64,000 nucleotides of DNA from Gp13-AA77 sp035946735 (lineage in GTDB: Bacteria; Acidobacteriota; Terriglobia; UBA7540): the NCBI GenBank assembly GCA_035946735.1, contig DASYYZ010000089.1, positions 1-64,000 of the forward strand. The letters are read 5' to 3'. Made by a program: the position numbers and the translations under genes. The notes beneath the pieces were generated by a model that saw only the letters and a list, made by a program, of their open reading frames with translations, was not told the DNA's origin and searched no databases. Shown one piece after another: positions 1 through 7,264 of the stretch. Position 1 is the stretch's first letter. Each line of letters starts with the position of its first letter.

Positions 1-1
1 C

Positions 2-115
2 GGCGCGGCCATCTCGAACGCGGTGGCCAACGCCATCGGCGTGCGCGTACCCAGTATTCCCTTAACGCCTGACAAAGTCCTGACCGCTCTCAACGGGAAA
101 GGAGAAACAGCCTGA
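2..115 (+). CDS. Molybdopterin-binding subunit of a xanthine dehydrogenase-family enzyme (3' end only)
   Basis: Only the last 37 codons are in the window, read in frame from base 2 to a TGA at 113-115. The tail contains a run like AISNAVANAIGVRV followed by PSIPLTPDKVL, which is the usual C-terminal end of the large molybdenum-cofactor subunit of the xanthine dehydrogenase/aldehyde oxidoreductase family. Its stop overlaps the start of the FAD subunit by one base (TGATG), so the two are translationally coupled. The assignment rests on this short tail plus the neighbour. Confidence 0.75.
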   Translation, partial: GAAISNAVANAIGVRVPSIPLTPDKVLTALNGKGETA

Positions 116-1095
116 TGGACGCTTTCGAATATGCTCAACCCGCAACCGCGCGCGAAGCCGTGGCGCTGCTCGCCCAAGGCTCGGAGGGCGCGCAGGTGCT
201 CGCCGGAGGCAGTGACCTCCTGGCGCTCATGAAGGATGATGTCGCGGCGCCCTCGCGCCTCGTGAGCCTGCGCAGTGTCCGTGATCTCAGCGGCATTCAG
301 TACCACCCGCGCCAGGGATTGCGCATCGGCGCTATGGTGACGATTGATGAGCTGGGGACGAACGCCGACGTCGGCCGTCATTATCCCGGGCTCGTCCAGG
401 CGGCCGAAGAGATCGGCAGCCCGCAAATCCGTAACGTGGGAACGGTCGGGGGCAACCTCTGCCAGCGGCCGCGGTGCTGGTACTATCGCAGCGGATTTGG
501 TCTGCTGGCAATGCGGGATGGAAAGTCGCTCGTCCCGAACGGCGACAACCGGTACCACGCGATCCTGGGCAACTCCGGTCCCGCTTATTTCGTAGCCCCA
601 TCAAACCTGGGCGGAATGCTGATCGGGCTCGGCGCCAAGTTCCGGCTGCTGGGGCCAAAAGGCTCGCGAGATTTGCCGGCGGAGAAGTTCTTCGTGATCC
701 CCAAAGCAGAAGGCGAGCGCGAGCATGCGCTGGAGGCGAACGAAATCATCACCGAGGTGATGGTACCTCCGCCGCAAGGACGGAGCGCCTACTACGAACT
801 CAGACAGAAAGCGCAGTTTGACTGGCCTCTGGCCGCCGCCGCGGTGGTTCTGCAGATGGATGGGCATACGGTGAAGACGGCTCGCGTGGTGATGGGGCAG
901 GTGGCGCCGGTGCCCTGGCCTTCGCCCGAAGCTGAACAGGCGCTCGCCGGCAAGACGGTTACCGCAGAGGTCGCTGAGGAGGCGGGCAAGGCCGCCGTCG
1001 CCCAAGCCACTCCGCTCAGCCGCAACGCGTACAAGGTGACGCTGGCGCGCGTGGCGGTGAAGCGAGCGGTGCTCCGCGCGGCGGGCATTGTGTGA
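115..1095 (+). CDS. FAD-binding subunit of xanthine dehydrogenase/aldehyde oxidoreductase family (YagS/PaoB-like)
   Basis: This 326-aa protein is the middle electron-transfer subunit of a three-subunit molybdenum hydroxylase. It should pass electrons from the Mo/Fe-S subunits to FAD. The FAD pyrophosphate loop is seen as AGGSDLLALMK (about residues 30-40) and the second FAD motif as GTVGGNLCQRPRC (about 109-121). The C-terminal CO-dehydrogenase flavoprotein domain covers about residues 220-326. PaoB/YagS-type subunits usually carry four cysteines for an extra [4Fe-4S] cluster after this point. Here only the first (C121) is kept and the other three positions are non-cysteine, so that cluster is probably lost. 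The gene is coupled to the upstream Mo subunit by a one-base overlap. Substrate unknown. Confidence 0.88.
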   Translation: MDAFEYAQPATAREAVALLAQGSEGAQVLAGGSDLLALMKDDVAAPSRLVSLRSVRDLSGIQYHPRQGLRIGAMVTIDELGTNADVGRHYPGLVQAAEEIGSPQIRNVGTVGGNLCQRPRCWYYRSGFGLLAMRDGKSLVPNGDNRYHAILGNSGPAYFVAPSNLGGMLIGLGAKFRLLGPKGSRDLPAEKFFVIPKAEGEREHALEANEIITEVMVPPPQGRSAYYELRQKAQFDWPLAAAAVVLQMDGHTVKTARVVMGQVAPVPWPSPEAEQALAGKTVTAEVAEEAGKAAVAQATPLSRNAYKVTLARVAVKRAVLRAAGIV

Positions 1096-1379
1096 GAACC
1101 ACCCCGTAACGGCCCTCTGTAACCGCCGGTCGTTCCGGAGGGGGGCGGAGGGGCCTATGCAAACTTCCGCCTGTGAGTCGTACCTGTTCTTGCCGGAGCA
1201 GCTCTTATCAGGAGTTCTCAATTCGAAAAAATTCTTTAGTTTCGGCATATTGCATGCCTGCTTCCCCTTTACCACGGCTGCTGCTTTAAATCCTAAGGTC
1301 TCTGTCCTTGGATAATCGACACCCGATTGAGGAGTTGTTCGATCGTTACGCGACCAAATCTAGTGCACCAGCGCCCTGC
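1096..1379. other. Intergenic stretch without a recognisable gene
   Basis: This is 284 bp between the FAD subunit (+) and gph (-), which converge here. The open frames inside it have no family resemblance and weak starts. No convincing hairpin-plus-T terminator was found. Confidence 0.4.
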
Positions 1380-2081
1380 TCATCTCGTCTCTCCAGTCGA
1401 GTTGCCGTTTAGAAGCGGCGGAAGCTCGCGCAAGTCGTCGAGCAGGAAATCCGGCGGGGAAACTTTGAGAGTTTCCGGCGACAATCCGTAGGTTACGCCG
1501 CACGTCCAGGCGCCGGCGTTTCTTCCCACGAGAACGTCGGTCTCGGAATCGCCCACCATCATCGTCCCCTCACCAGTCACGTTGGCCTCTCGCATCAGGG
1601 TGAACAGGCCCATCGGGTCCGGCTTCTTCTGCGCAAAGCTGTTGCCTCCGTAAACCCGGACGAAGTAGCGGCTGAGGCCCAGTCCATCCAGAATCGCCTG
1701 GCTGAACAGGACCGGCTTATTGGTCAGCACGGCCATGCGTCGGCTTTGAAGGCGGTCGAGAGCCTCGCAGACTCCGGGGTAGGGCACGGTGTGGTCCAGC
1801 ATGTGCTCGCGGTAGTATTCAAAGAAAAACTCTACGGCCTGCGCCACGGTTTCGTCCGTGGCCGTGTCGCCGAGCGCCTGCTTCATCAGCAGCACCACGC
1901 CGCGACCCACGTAAGAGGCCACCGTCTCCTCGGGCAGGGGCTCCAGCCCCATGCGCCGGCGGACAGCGTTTACGCTGTGCACGAGGTCGTCTTTGCTGTC
2001 GATCAGAGTGCCGTCAAGGTCGAAAACCAGCAGGCCGATGTGCTCGGGGAGTCTTGGCTCTTGCACGGAACTGGATGTCAT
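1380..2081 (-). CDS. gph: Phosphoglycolate phosphatase-like HAD hydrolase
   Basis: This 233-aa HAD-superfamily phosphatase probably dephosphorylates 2-phosphoglycolate or a similar small phosphate ester in the cytoplasm. Motif I is FDLDGTLIDS (about residues 20-29), with the Asp nucleophile and the acid/base Asp. Motif II is the T of VLTNKP (about 120). The motif III Lys is in AQKKPDP (about 151-157). Motif IV is MVGDSETDV (about 175-183). The cap is inserted after motif I, as in the Gph/PGMB group. It diverges from the DUF1015 gene, and the 64 bp between them must hold both promoters. The exact substrate is inferred from the family. Confidence 0.85.
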   Translation of the reverse strand: MTSSSVQEPRLPEHIGLLVFDLDGTLIDSKDDLVHSVNAVRRRMGLEPLPEETVASYVGRGVVLLMKQALGDTATDETVAQAVEFFFEYYREHMLDHTVPYPGVCEALDRLQSRRMAVLTNKPVLFSQAILDGLGLSRYFVRVYGGNSFAQKKPDPMGLFTLMREANVTGEGTMMVGDSETDVLVGRNAGAWTCGVTYGLSPETLKVSPPDFLLDDLRELPPLLNGNSTGETR

Positions 2082-2145
2082 GATTCCCTCTTATTATACG
2101 CGGCCAAGCTGCAGGCGAACCCAATCCAAAGTAAACTGATGCTCT

Positions 2146-3450
2146 ATGGCTGAGATCAAGCCCTTTCGAGCGCTGCACTACGAGAGTCAGGTTGCGGGCG
2201 ATCTGAAGAAGTTGGTCACGCAGCCCTATGACAAGATCACTCCGGAGATGCAGGCCGGCTACTACGCGGCCAGTCCGTATAATCTGGCGCGGATCATCCG
2301 CCGCCGCATCGATCCCGCGGAGCCGGATCCCTATGCCGCCGCGGCGCGCGAATTTCGTGGCTGGATCGAGCGCGGCGTTTTGGCGCCGGACGACGCGCCG
2401 GCTCTGTATCCGTACGACCAGGAGTATTTCGTGCCGGGCCAACCCGGCATCCGCAAGCGCCGCCGCGGATTTGTGGGTCTGTGCCGTCTGGAAGACTACT
2501 CGGCTCGCGTCGTTTACAGGCATGAGGAGACGCTCTCGGGTCCGAAAGCCGACCGGCTGGCGCTGCTTCGCGCCACTCGCGCCCACTTCGGCCAGATCTT
2601 TTTCCTCTACAGCGATCCGGAAGGCGTCGTGGAACGCGAGCTTGCCGGCGCCACTCGACAGCCGGCCCCTTGGGAAAGCGTTGAAGACGAGTACGGCACG
2701 CGCCATGAAGTCTGGCGGCTTACCGAGGGCGGCGCGGTGGCGCGAATCGAGAACGCCATGCGCGAGCGCAAGCTGGTAATCGCCGACGGGCACCATCGAT
2801 ATGAGACAGCTCTAGCCTATCGTAATAGTCAGCGGGCGGAAGGGAAAGCCGGCGCCAGCGACTATGTGATGGCGACCTTCGTGCGCATGGAAAGTGACGG
2901 GCTCGTGATCCTGCCCACCCATCGCGTGGTGCACGGTCTTGAAGGGTTCGAGTGGCGGAAGTTCTTGTCCGCGGCCAAGGCCTTCTTCGAGGTGAGGGAG
3001 TTGGCGCTTCAACCGAACGGCGCTCGACAGCTTCGCGCCGAGCTCGACCAGGCCGGCGCGAGCGGCCCGGCGTTCGTAGCGTGTGCCGGGCCAGATCGCG
3101 CGGCAGTGCTCAAACTGCAGGATAATGCCGCTGATTCCAGCCTGGCCGACGCCCGGCCGGGCCTTCGCCGCCTGGACGTGTTTGTGCTTCACCGGCTCCT
3201 GCTCGAGCGCGTGCTGGGTATCGATCGCGACGCCGTGCGCGAGGAGAAGAATCTGGATTACGAACGTGAAATGGATCGGGCCGTGCGGGCCGTGCTGGAA
3301 GGCAAGGCCCAGATCTGTTTTCTGCTGAATCCAACCCCCATCGAGGCCGTGCGCGATAACGCCCTTGCCGGCCAGGTGATGCCGCAGAAGTCCACTGACT
3401 TTTACCCGAAGCTGCTCTCCGGGCTCACCATCTTTGATCTGGAGCCGTAG
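2146..3450 (+). CDS. DUF1015 family protein
   Basis: This 434-aa protein matches the widely conserved DUF1015 family (COG4198), whose biochemical role is not settled. It opens with the family signature IKPFRALHY and KLVTQPYDKI (residues 4-31) and carries the core motif IADGHHRYETAL near residue 212. That motif resembles the GxHRxxA turn of the ParB/sulfiredoxin/SerK nucleotide-binding fold, so a kinase- or nucleotide-related activity is possible, but this is inference from a short motif. Length is normal for the family and no signal peptide is visible. It is transcribed away from gph. Confidence 0.82.
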   Translation: MAEIKPFRALHYESQVAGDLKKLVTQPYDKITPEMQAGYYAASPYNLARIIRRRIDPAEPDPYAAAAREFRGWIERGVLAPDDAPALYPYDQEYFVPGQPGIRKRRRGFVGLCRLEDYSARVVYRHEETLSGPKADRLALLRATRAHFGQIFFLYSDPEGVVERELAGATRQPAPWESVEDEYGTRHEVWRLTEGGAVARIENAMRERKLVIADGHHRYETALAYRNSQRAEGKAGASDYVMATFVRMESDGLVILPTHRVVHGLEGFEWRKFLSAAKAFFEVRELALQPNGARQLRAELDQAGASGPAFVACAGPDRAAVLKLQDNAADSSLADARPGLRRLDVFVLHRLLLERVLGIDRDAVREEKNLDYEREMDRAVRAVLEGKAQICFLLNPTPIEAVRDNALAGQVMPQKSTDFYPKLLSGLTIFDLEP

Positions 3451-3517
3451 CGTGGCGGACGCCCGGCCGGAAGCGGGTGCGGGACAATGGATCGCGGCCA
3501 GGATGGCAATGCCACAA

Positions 3518-3862
3518 CTAGGCGGTCGCCTTCAAAGCGCTGGCGACACTGTCGTGCACGTCGAATACGGTGAAGAGCTTGGTGATGTTGAGGATATCGT
3601 GGATTTTCTTGGAAATATTCGCAAGCTTCATGGAGCCTCCGGCATTCGACACTGAAGCGAAGGCGGAGACGAGAGTGCCGAGACCGGCGCTGTCGATGTA
3701 GGGTACGTCGGCAAGGTCAACAATGATCTTTTTGTCCCCAGTATCCACCAGTCTTTTGATCGTGCTGCGCAAGTCGTTGCTTTCGTCGCCGAGCACCAGC
3801 CGGCCCGAGAGCTTGAGAATGGTTACGTCCTTGCGCTGTTCCTCTGCGATCGTTAGGGCCAT
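3518..3862 (-). CDS. STAS-domain anti-sigma factor antagonist
   Basis: This 114-aa protein is a single STAS domain of the SpoIIAA/RsbV type. Such proteins are phosphorylated by, and sequester, an anti-sigma kinase and so release a sigma factor. The phospho-acceptor region is clear as PYIDSAGLGTLVSA (about residues 54-67), with the Ser of DSAGLG as the expected phosphorylation site. The N-terminal strands carry TILKLSGRLVLGD. No anti-sigma kinase lies beside it, so its partner must be elsewhere. It reads toward the DUF1015 gene end. Confidence 0.88.
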   Translation of the reverse strand: MALTIAEEQRKDVTILKLSGRLVLGDESNDLRSTIKRLVDTGDKKIIVDLADVPYIDSAGLGTLVSAFASVSNAGGSMKLANISKKIHDILNITKLFTVFDVHDSVASALKATA

Positions 3863-4010
3863 GCGTTCCTCCGTGGCAGCCGGACGCGAATGGCGTGTAC
3901 TGGTCCGGCCAACTCAGGCTGAATTCTAACCGTCTCCTCGGTTGCTGGCAACCAGCCGCCCAGGTGATTCGTGAAAATCAGATAAGGGACAGTACCAAAG
4001 ATTAATTGGC

Positions 4011-4047
4011 AAATGACCAACCACAAACGACGAACAACAAAGGACAA
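4011..4047. repeat. Short degenerate tandem repeat upstream of lysA
   Basis: The spacer before lysA holds a near-periodic string built from ACGAACAAC and ACAAACGAC-like units. The same word family recurs at 13691-13720, 14930-14970 and 39535-39560. It resembles the short tandemly repeated repetitive (STRR) sequences described in cyanobacteria. Confidence 0.55.
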
Positions 4048-4055
4048 GCCGCCCA

Positions 4056-5294
4056 TTGACCGCTTTTCGGTACGATGATGACCAACTAATCTGCGAGAGC
4101 ACTCCGCTCGTTGAAGTCGCCCTACGCTTTGGCACGCCCACTTACGTTTATAGCCGGGCTGCGATCCTCGAAAACTACCGCCGGCTGGCCAAGCCGCTCG
4201 CCGGGCTGGCCGGGATGGCGTGCTACTCCGTCAAGGCCAATTCCAGCCTTGCAATCCTCAAGCTGCTGTCGGAATCGGGGTCCGGCTTCGATGTCGTTTC
4301 CGGCGGCGAGTTGGCCCGAGTGCAACGGGCGGGCGCTCGGCCGGAACGCGTCGTCTTCTCGGGCGTGGGCAAGACCGTGGATGAGATCGACGCGGCGCTC
4401 GAAGCCGGGATCCTGATGCTCAACGTGGAGTCTGCGGGCGAGCTGGCGCTGGTGGAAGCACGGGCGCAGCATCGCGGCTCCCCGCCCGCGCCCATTTCGG
4501 TGCGCGTCAACCCCGACGTTGAAGCGGACACGCACCCTTATATCTCCACCGGACGCGAGATCCACAAGTTCGGAGTGCCGAAAGGCGAGGCGCCGGCGCT
4601 CTACCGCCGGGCGGCCGCTTCACCGCACCTGGAGATTCGCGGATTGGCCTGCCACATCGGCTCGCAGATCCTCCAGATCGAGCCTTTCCTGCGCGCCGCG
4701 GACGAGGCGCTGGCACTGGCGCGCGAGCTCGGCTCCGAAGCTGTCCGGTTTCTCGATCTCGGAGGTGGAATTGGAATCCGCTACCACGACGAGCCTCCAT
4801 TCGACTTCGACGGCTTCTTCGCCGCTCTCGAGAGGCGATTCAGGTCGAGCGGTTTCCGGCCGATTCTTGAGCCAGGCCGCTCCGTGGTGGCTGAAGCCGG
4901 GGTCCTGCTGGCGCGCGTCCTCTATACAAAAGAGAATCAGCAGAAGCGATTTGTGGTGGTGGATGCCGGCATGAATGACTTGCTGCGGCCCGCGCTCTAC
5001 GGCTCCTATCACGAGATCGTGGCTGTACAGCGTCGCTCAGGACCGCTACGCTCCGGCGATGTGGTTGGACCGCTCTGCGAGACCGGCGATTTCCTGGCAC
5101 TGGACCGGGACCTGCCTGAGCTTAGTCCGGGCGATCTTCTGGCTGTGATGAGCACCGGGGCCTATGGTTACGTTCTCGCTTCGAACTACAATAGCCGACC
5201 GCGGCCTGCCGAAGTGCTAGTGGATGGCGACACGTCGCGCCTGATCCGCCGCCGCGAGACTATCGAGGATCTGATTGCCGGAGAGCTCATATGA
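4056..5294 (+). CDS. lysA: Diaminopimelate decarboxylase
   Basis: This 412-aa PLP enzyme of the alanine racemase/ornithine decarboxylase fold decarboxylates meso-diaminopimelate to L-lysine, the last step of lysine synthesis. The PLP lysine is in CYSVKANSSLAIL (about residue 61). Next come SGFDVVSGGEL (about 80-90), the HIGSQ motif (about 201-205) and the PLP-phosphate glycine motif DLGGGIGI (about 239-246). EPGRSVVAEAG (about 271-281), the active-site CETGD (about 345-349) and GAYGYVLASNYNSRPRP near the end complete the family pattern. The start is TTG at 4056, the only start in frame that keeps the normal N-terminus. Its stop overlaps the next gene by 4 bp (ATGA). Confidence 0.93.
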   Translation: MTAFRYDDDQLICESTPLVEVALRFGTPTYVYSRAAILENYRRLAKPLAGLAGMACYSVKANSSLAILKLLSESGSGFDVVSGGELARVQRAGARPERVVFSGVGKTVDEIDAALEAGILMLNVESAGELALVEARAQHRGSPPAPISVRVNPDVEADTHPYISTGREIHKFGVPKGEAPALYRRAAASPHLEIRGLACHIGSQILQIEPFLRAADEALALARELGSEAVRFLDLGGGIGIRYHDEPPFDFDGFFAALERRFRSSGFRPILEPGRSVVAEAGVLLARVLYTKENQQKRFVVVDAGMNDLLRPALYGSYHEIVAVQRRSGPLRSGDVVGPLCETGDFLALDRDLPELSPGDLLAVMSTGAYGYVLASNYNSRPRPAEVLVDGDTSRLIRRRETIEDLIAGELI

Positions 5295-7033
5295 CAGCCG
5301 AAAGTCGAGAGTCAAAAGTCCGAACGGCCGCTAGGCGAAGAGGACGCGTTCTTTTTTCAGTCATAGCGATGGTGGCAGCCTGCGCCACGCCGGCCCGCGC
5401 CGCCGCCAACGATTCTCTGTTGAAGTTTGAGATCACGTTCCCGGCCTCGGCGCACGCGGACGCTATCACCGGCAGAGTCTTCGTCATGATCTCGCCCGAG
5501 CGCGAGCCGGAGCCCCGTCTGCGAGCGGGTTTCTGGGGTGACGCGCCGCCGCTCTTCGGGGCAGATGTGGACAGCCTCAAGCCAGGCCAGAGCGCGGTGA
5601 TCGATGGCTCAACCTTGGGTTATCCCGTCGACAGCTTGCGCGACATCCCAACGGGAGACTACTACGTCCAGGCTTTAATCAACATCTACACACAGTTTCA
5701 CCGCGCTGACGGACATACGATCTGGGCGCACATGGACCAGTGGGAGGGCCAGCAGTTCAACACGTCACCCGGCAATCTGTATAGCGAAGTCCAACAGGTG
5801 CATCTGGACCCGGCGTCAGGGTACGACGTTAAGCTGAGCCTGAACAAAGTAATTCCTCCGGTCGCCGCAGTCGCCGATACGGAGTGGGTGAAGCACGTCA
5901 AGATTCAAAGCAAATTGCTGACCGCCTTCTGGGGCCATCCCCTATATCTGGGCGCCACCGTGCTGTTGCCCAAGGGGTACGACGCTCATCCAGGCGTCAA
6001 GTATCCGGTGATCTACGAACAGGACCATTTCAGGCTTGAGCCGGCCTTCAATTTCTCGGTTCAGGATGACCCGGCTCCTCCCGGGGAACGGCACTTCTTG
6101 AAGGACTACAATCTGGAGACCGGACACCAGTTCTATAAAGCATGGGACTCAGACAACTTCCCGCGAATGATTGCGGTGGTTTTTCAGCATCCCACTCCCT
6201 ACTTCGACGACTCCTACGCCGTGAACTCGGCGAACAACGGACCCTACGGAGACGCGCTGCTGACCGAACTGATTCCTTTCCTCGAATCGCACTTTCGCAT
6301 GATTCCCGAGCCCTGGGCTCGCGTCCTGACGGGCGGCTCGACGGGAGGTTGGGAGTCGCTGGCTTTGCAGGTGCTCCATCCTGACTTTTTTGGCGGTACC
6401 TGGACGCTCTATCCGGATCCCATCGATTTCCGCCACTATCAACTGACGAACGCCTACAGTGACGACAACGCCTTTGGGGAACCGGGCCATCACTGGCTGC
6501 AGGCGCCGCGTTACATGGAACGGCGGACAACGGGCCAGCCGGAGACTACCTGCCAGAAGTTCAGCCAACTCGAGGATGTGCTCGGCAGCCATGGCCGCTC
6601 CGGCCAGCAGCTTGAGGCTTGGGAAGCTGTCTACGGACCTGTGGGCGACGACGGTTATCCCAAGCCGCTATGGGACAAGCGCACCGGCAAGATCGATCAC
6701 ACGGTGGCTGGCTACATGCGCGACCACGGCTACGATCTGGGCTACGACTTGCGCGCGAATTGGAAGTCGACCGGGCCCAAGCTCAAGGGCAAGATTCACA
6801 TCTACGTCGGCGATATGGACAACTTCTATTTGAATCTTGCGGTCTATGACGTGGGGACATTCCTGGAGAGCGCCCAGGACCCAACCTACGACGGAGAAAT
6901 TCGCTACGGCCGTCCGGAGAAGGGTCACGGTTGGCAACCCGCAACGCAGGAAGAGATGGTGCGCTGGATGGCGGACCACATCACCAGGCAGGCACCGGCG
7001 GGGACCGATACTGGCGCGTGGAAGTACAACTAA
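5291..7033 (+). CDS. Secreted alpha/beta-hydrolase, enterochelin-esterase-like
   Basis: This 580-aa predicted exported protein has a long n-region and a hydrophobic signal core (about residues 23-39, ending at an ARA-type cleavage site). An N-terminal beta-rich domain (about 45-200) is followed by an esterase D/enterochelin-esterase-like hydrolase domain. The nucleophile elbow is GGSTGG (about residues 348-353). The strand KYPVIYEQDHF (about 237-247) and the late GHGWQP histidine (about 550) fit a Ser-Asp-His triad. It is translationally coupled to lysA by an ATGA overlap, although the functions do not obviously connect. The substrate is not known. The first 15 or so codons come from STRR-like sequence, so the true start could be slightly downstream. 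Confidence 0.75.
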   Translation: MTAESRESKVRTAARRRGRVLFSVIAMVAACATPARAAANDSLLKFEITFPASAHADAITGRVFVMISPEREPEPRLRAGFWGDAPPLFGADVDSLKPGQSAVIDGSTLGYPVDSLRDIPTGDYYVQALINIYTQFHRADGHTIWAHMDQWEGQQFNTSPGNLYSEVQQVHLDPASGYDVKLSLNKVIPPVAAVADTEWVKHVKIQSKLLTAFWGHPLYLGATVLLPKGYDAHPGVKYPVIYEQDHFRLEPAFNFSVQDDPAPPGERHFLKDYNLETGHQFYKAWDSDNFPRMIAVVFQHPTPYFDDSYAVNSANNGPYGDALLTELIPFLESHFRMIPEPWARVLTGGSTGGWESLALQVLHPDFFGGTWTLYPDPIDFRHYQLTNAYSDDNAFGEPGHHWLQAPRYMERRTTGQPETTCQKFSQLEDVLGSHGRSGQQLEAWEAVYGPVGDDGYPKPLWDKRTGKIDHTVAGYMRDHGYDLGYDLRANWKSTGPKLKGKIHIYVGDMDNFYLNLAVYDVGTFLESAQDPTYDGEIRYGRPEKGHGWQPATQEEMVRWMADHITRQAPAGTDTGAWKYN

Positions 7034-7141
7034 TGAAGATTGCAAAATACAGTGACGTCATTCTGTGTAGCGCCGCTCTGTGAGCGGCGAAAGACGCCGG
7101 TCGCAGACCGGCGCTACAGCAGCGTCGTCACTCTATTTGCA
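7032..7141 (+). repeat. MITE/REP-like palindromic element, copy 1
   Basis: About 110 bp lie between the convergent esterase and kinase genes. The ends are imperfect inverted repeats (TGCAAAATACAGTGACG at 7041 against its counterpart ending at 7141). The core from TGTAGCGC (7066) to GCGCTACA (7118) folds into two GC hairpins. A near-identical copy lies in opposite orientation at 60592-60713, and 21196-21268 shares the TGTAGCGC/GCGCTACA frame. It may also act as a two-way terminator. Confidence 0.8.
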
Positions 7142-7264
7142 AAGGTCAACAACAGCGTGGCTGCCCGATTGGAGGCGAATGGAACGAAGCCGAAGGCGAG
7201 CGCAGCTCGGTTCTTGAGCGGCGGCGAGTTACGAGACGCGCGCAGGTTGGCTTGCGAGGAGGCT

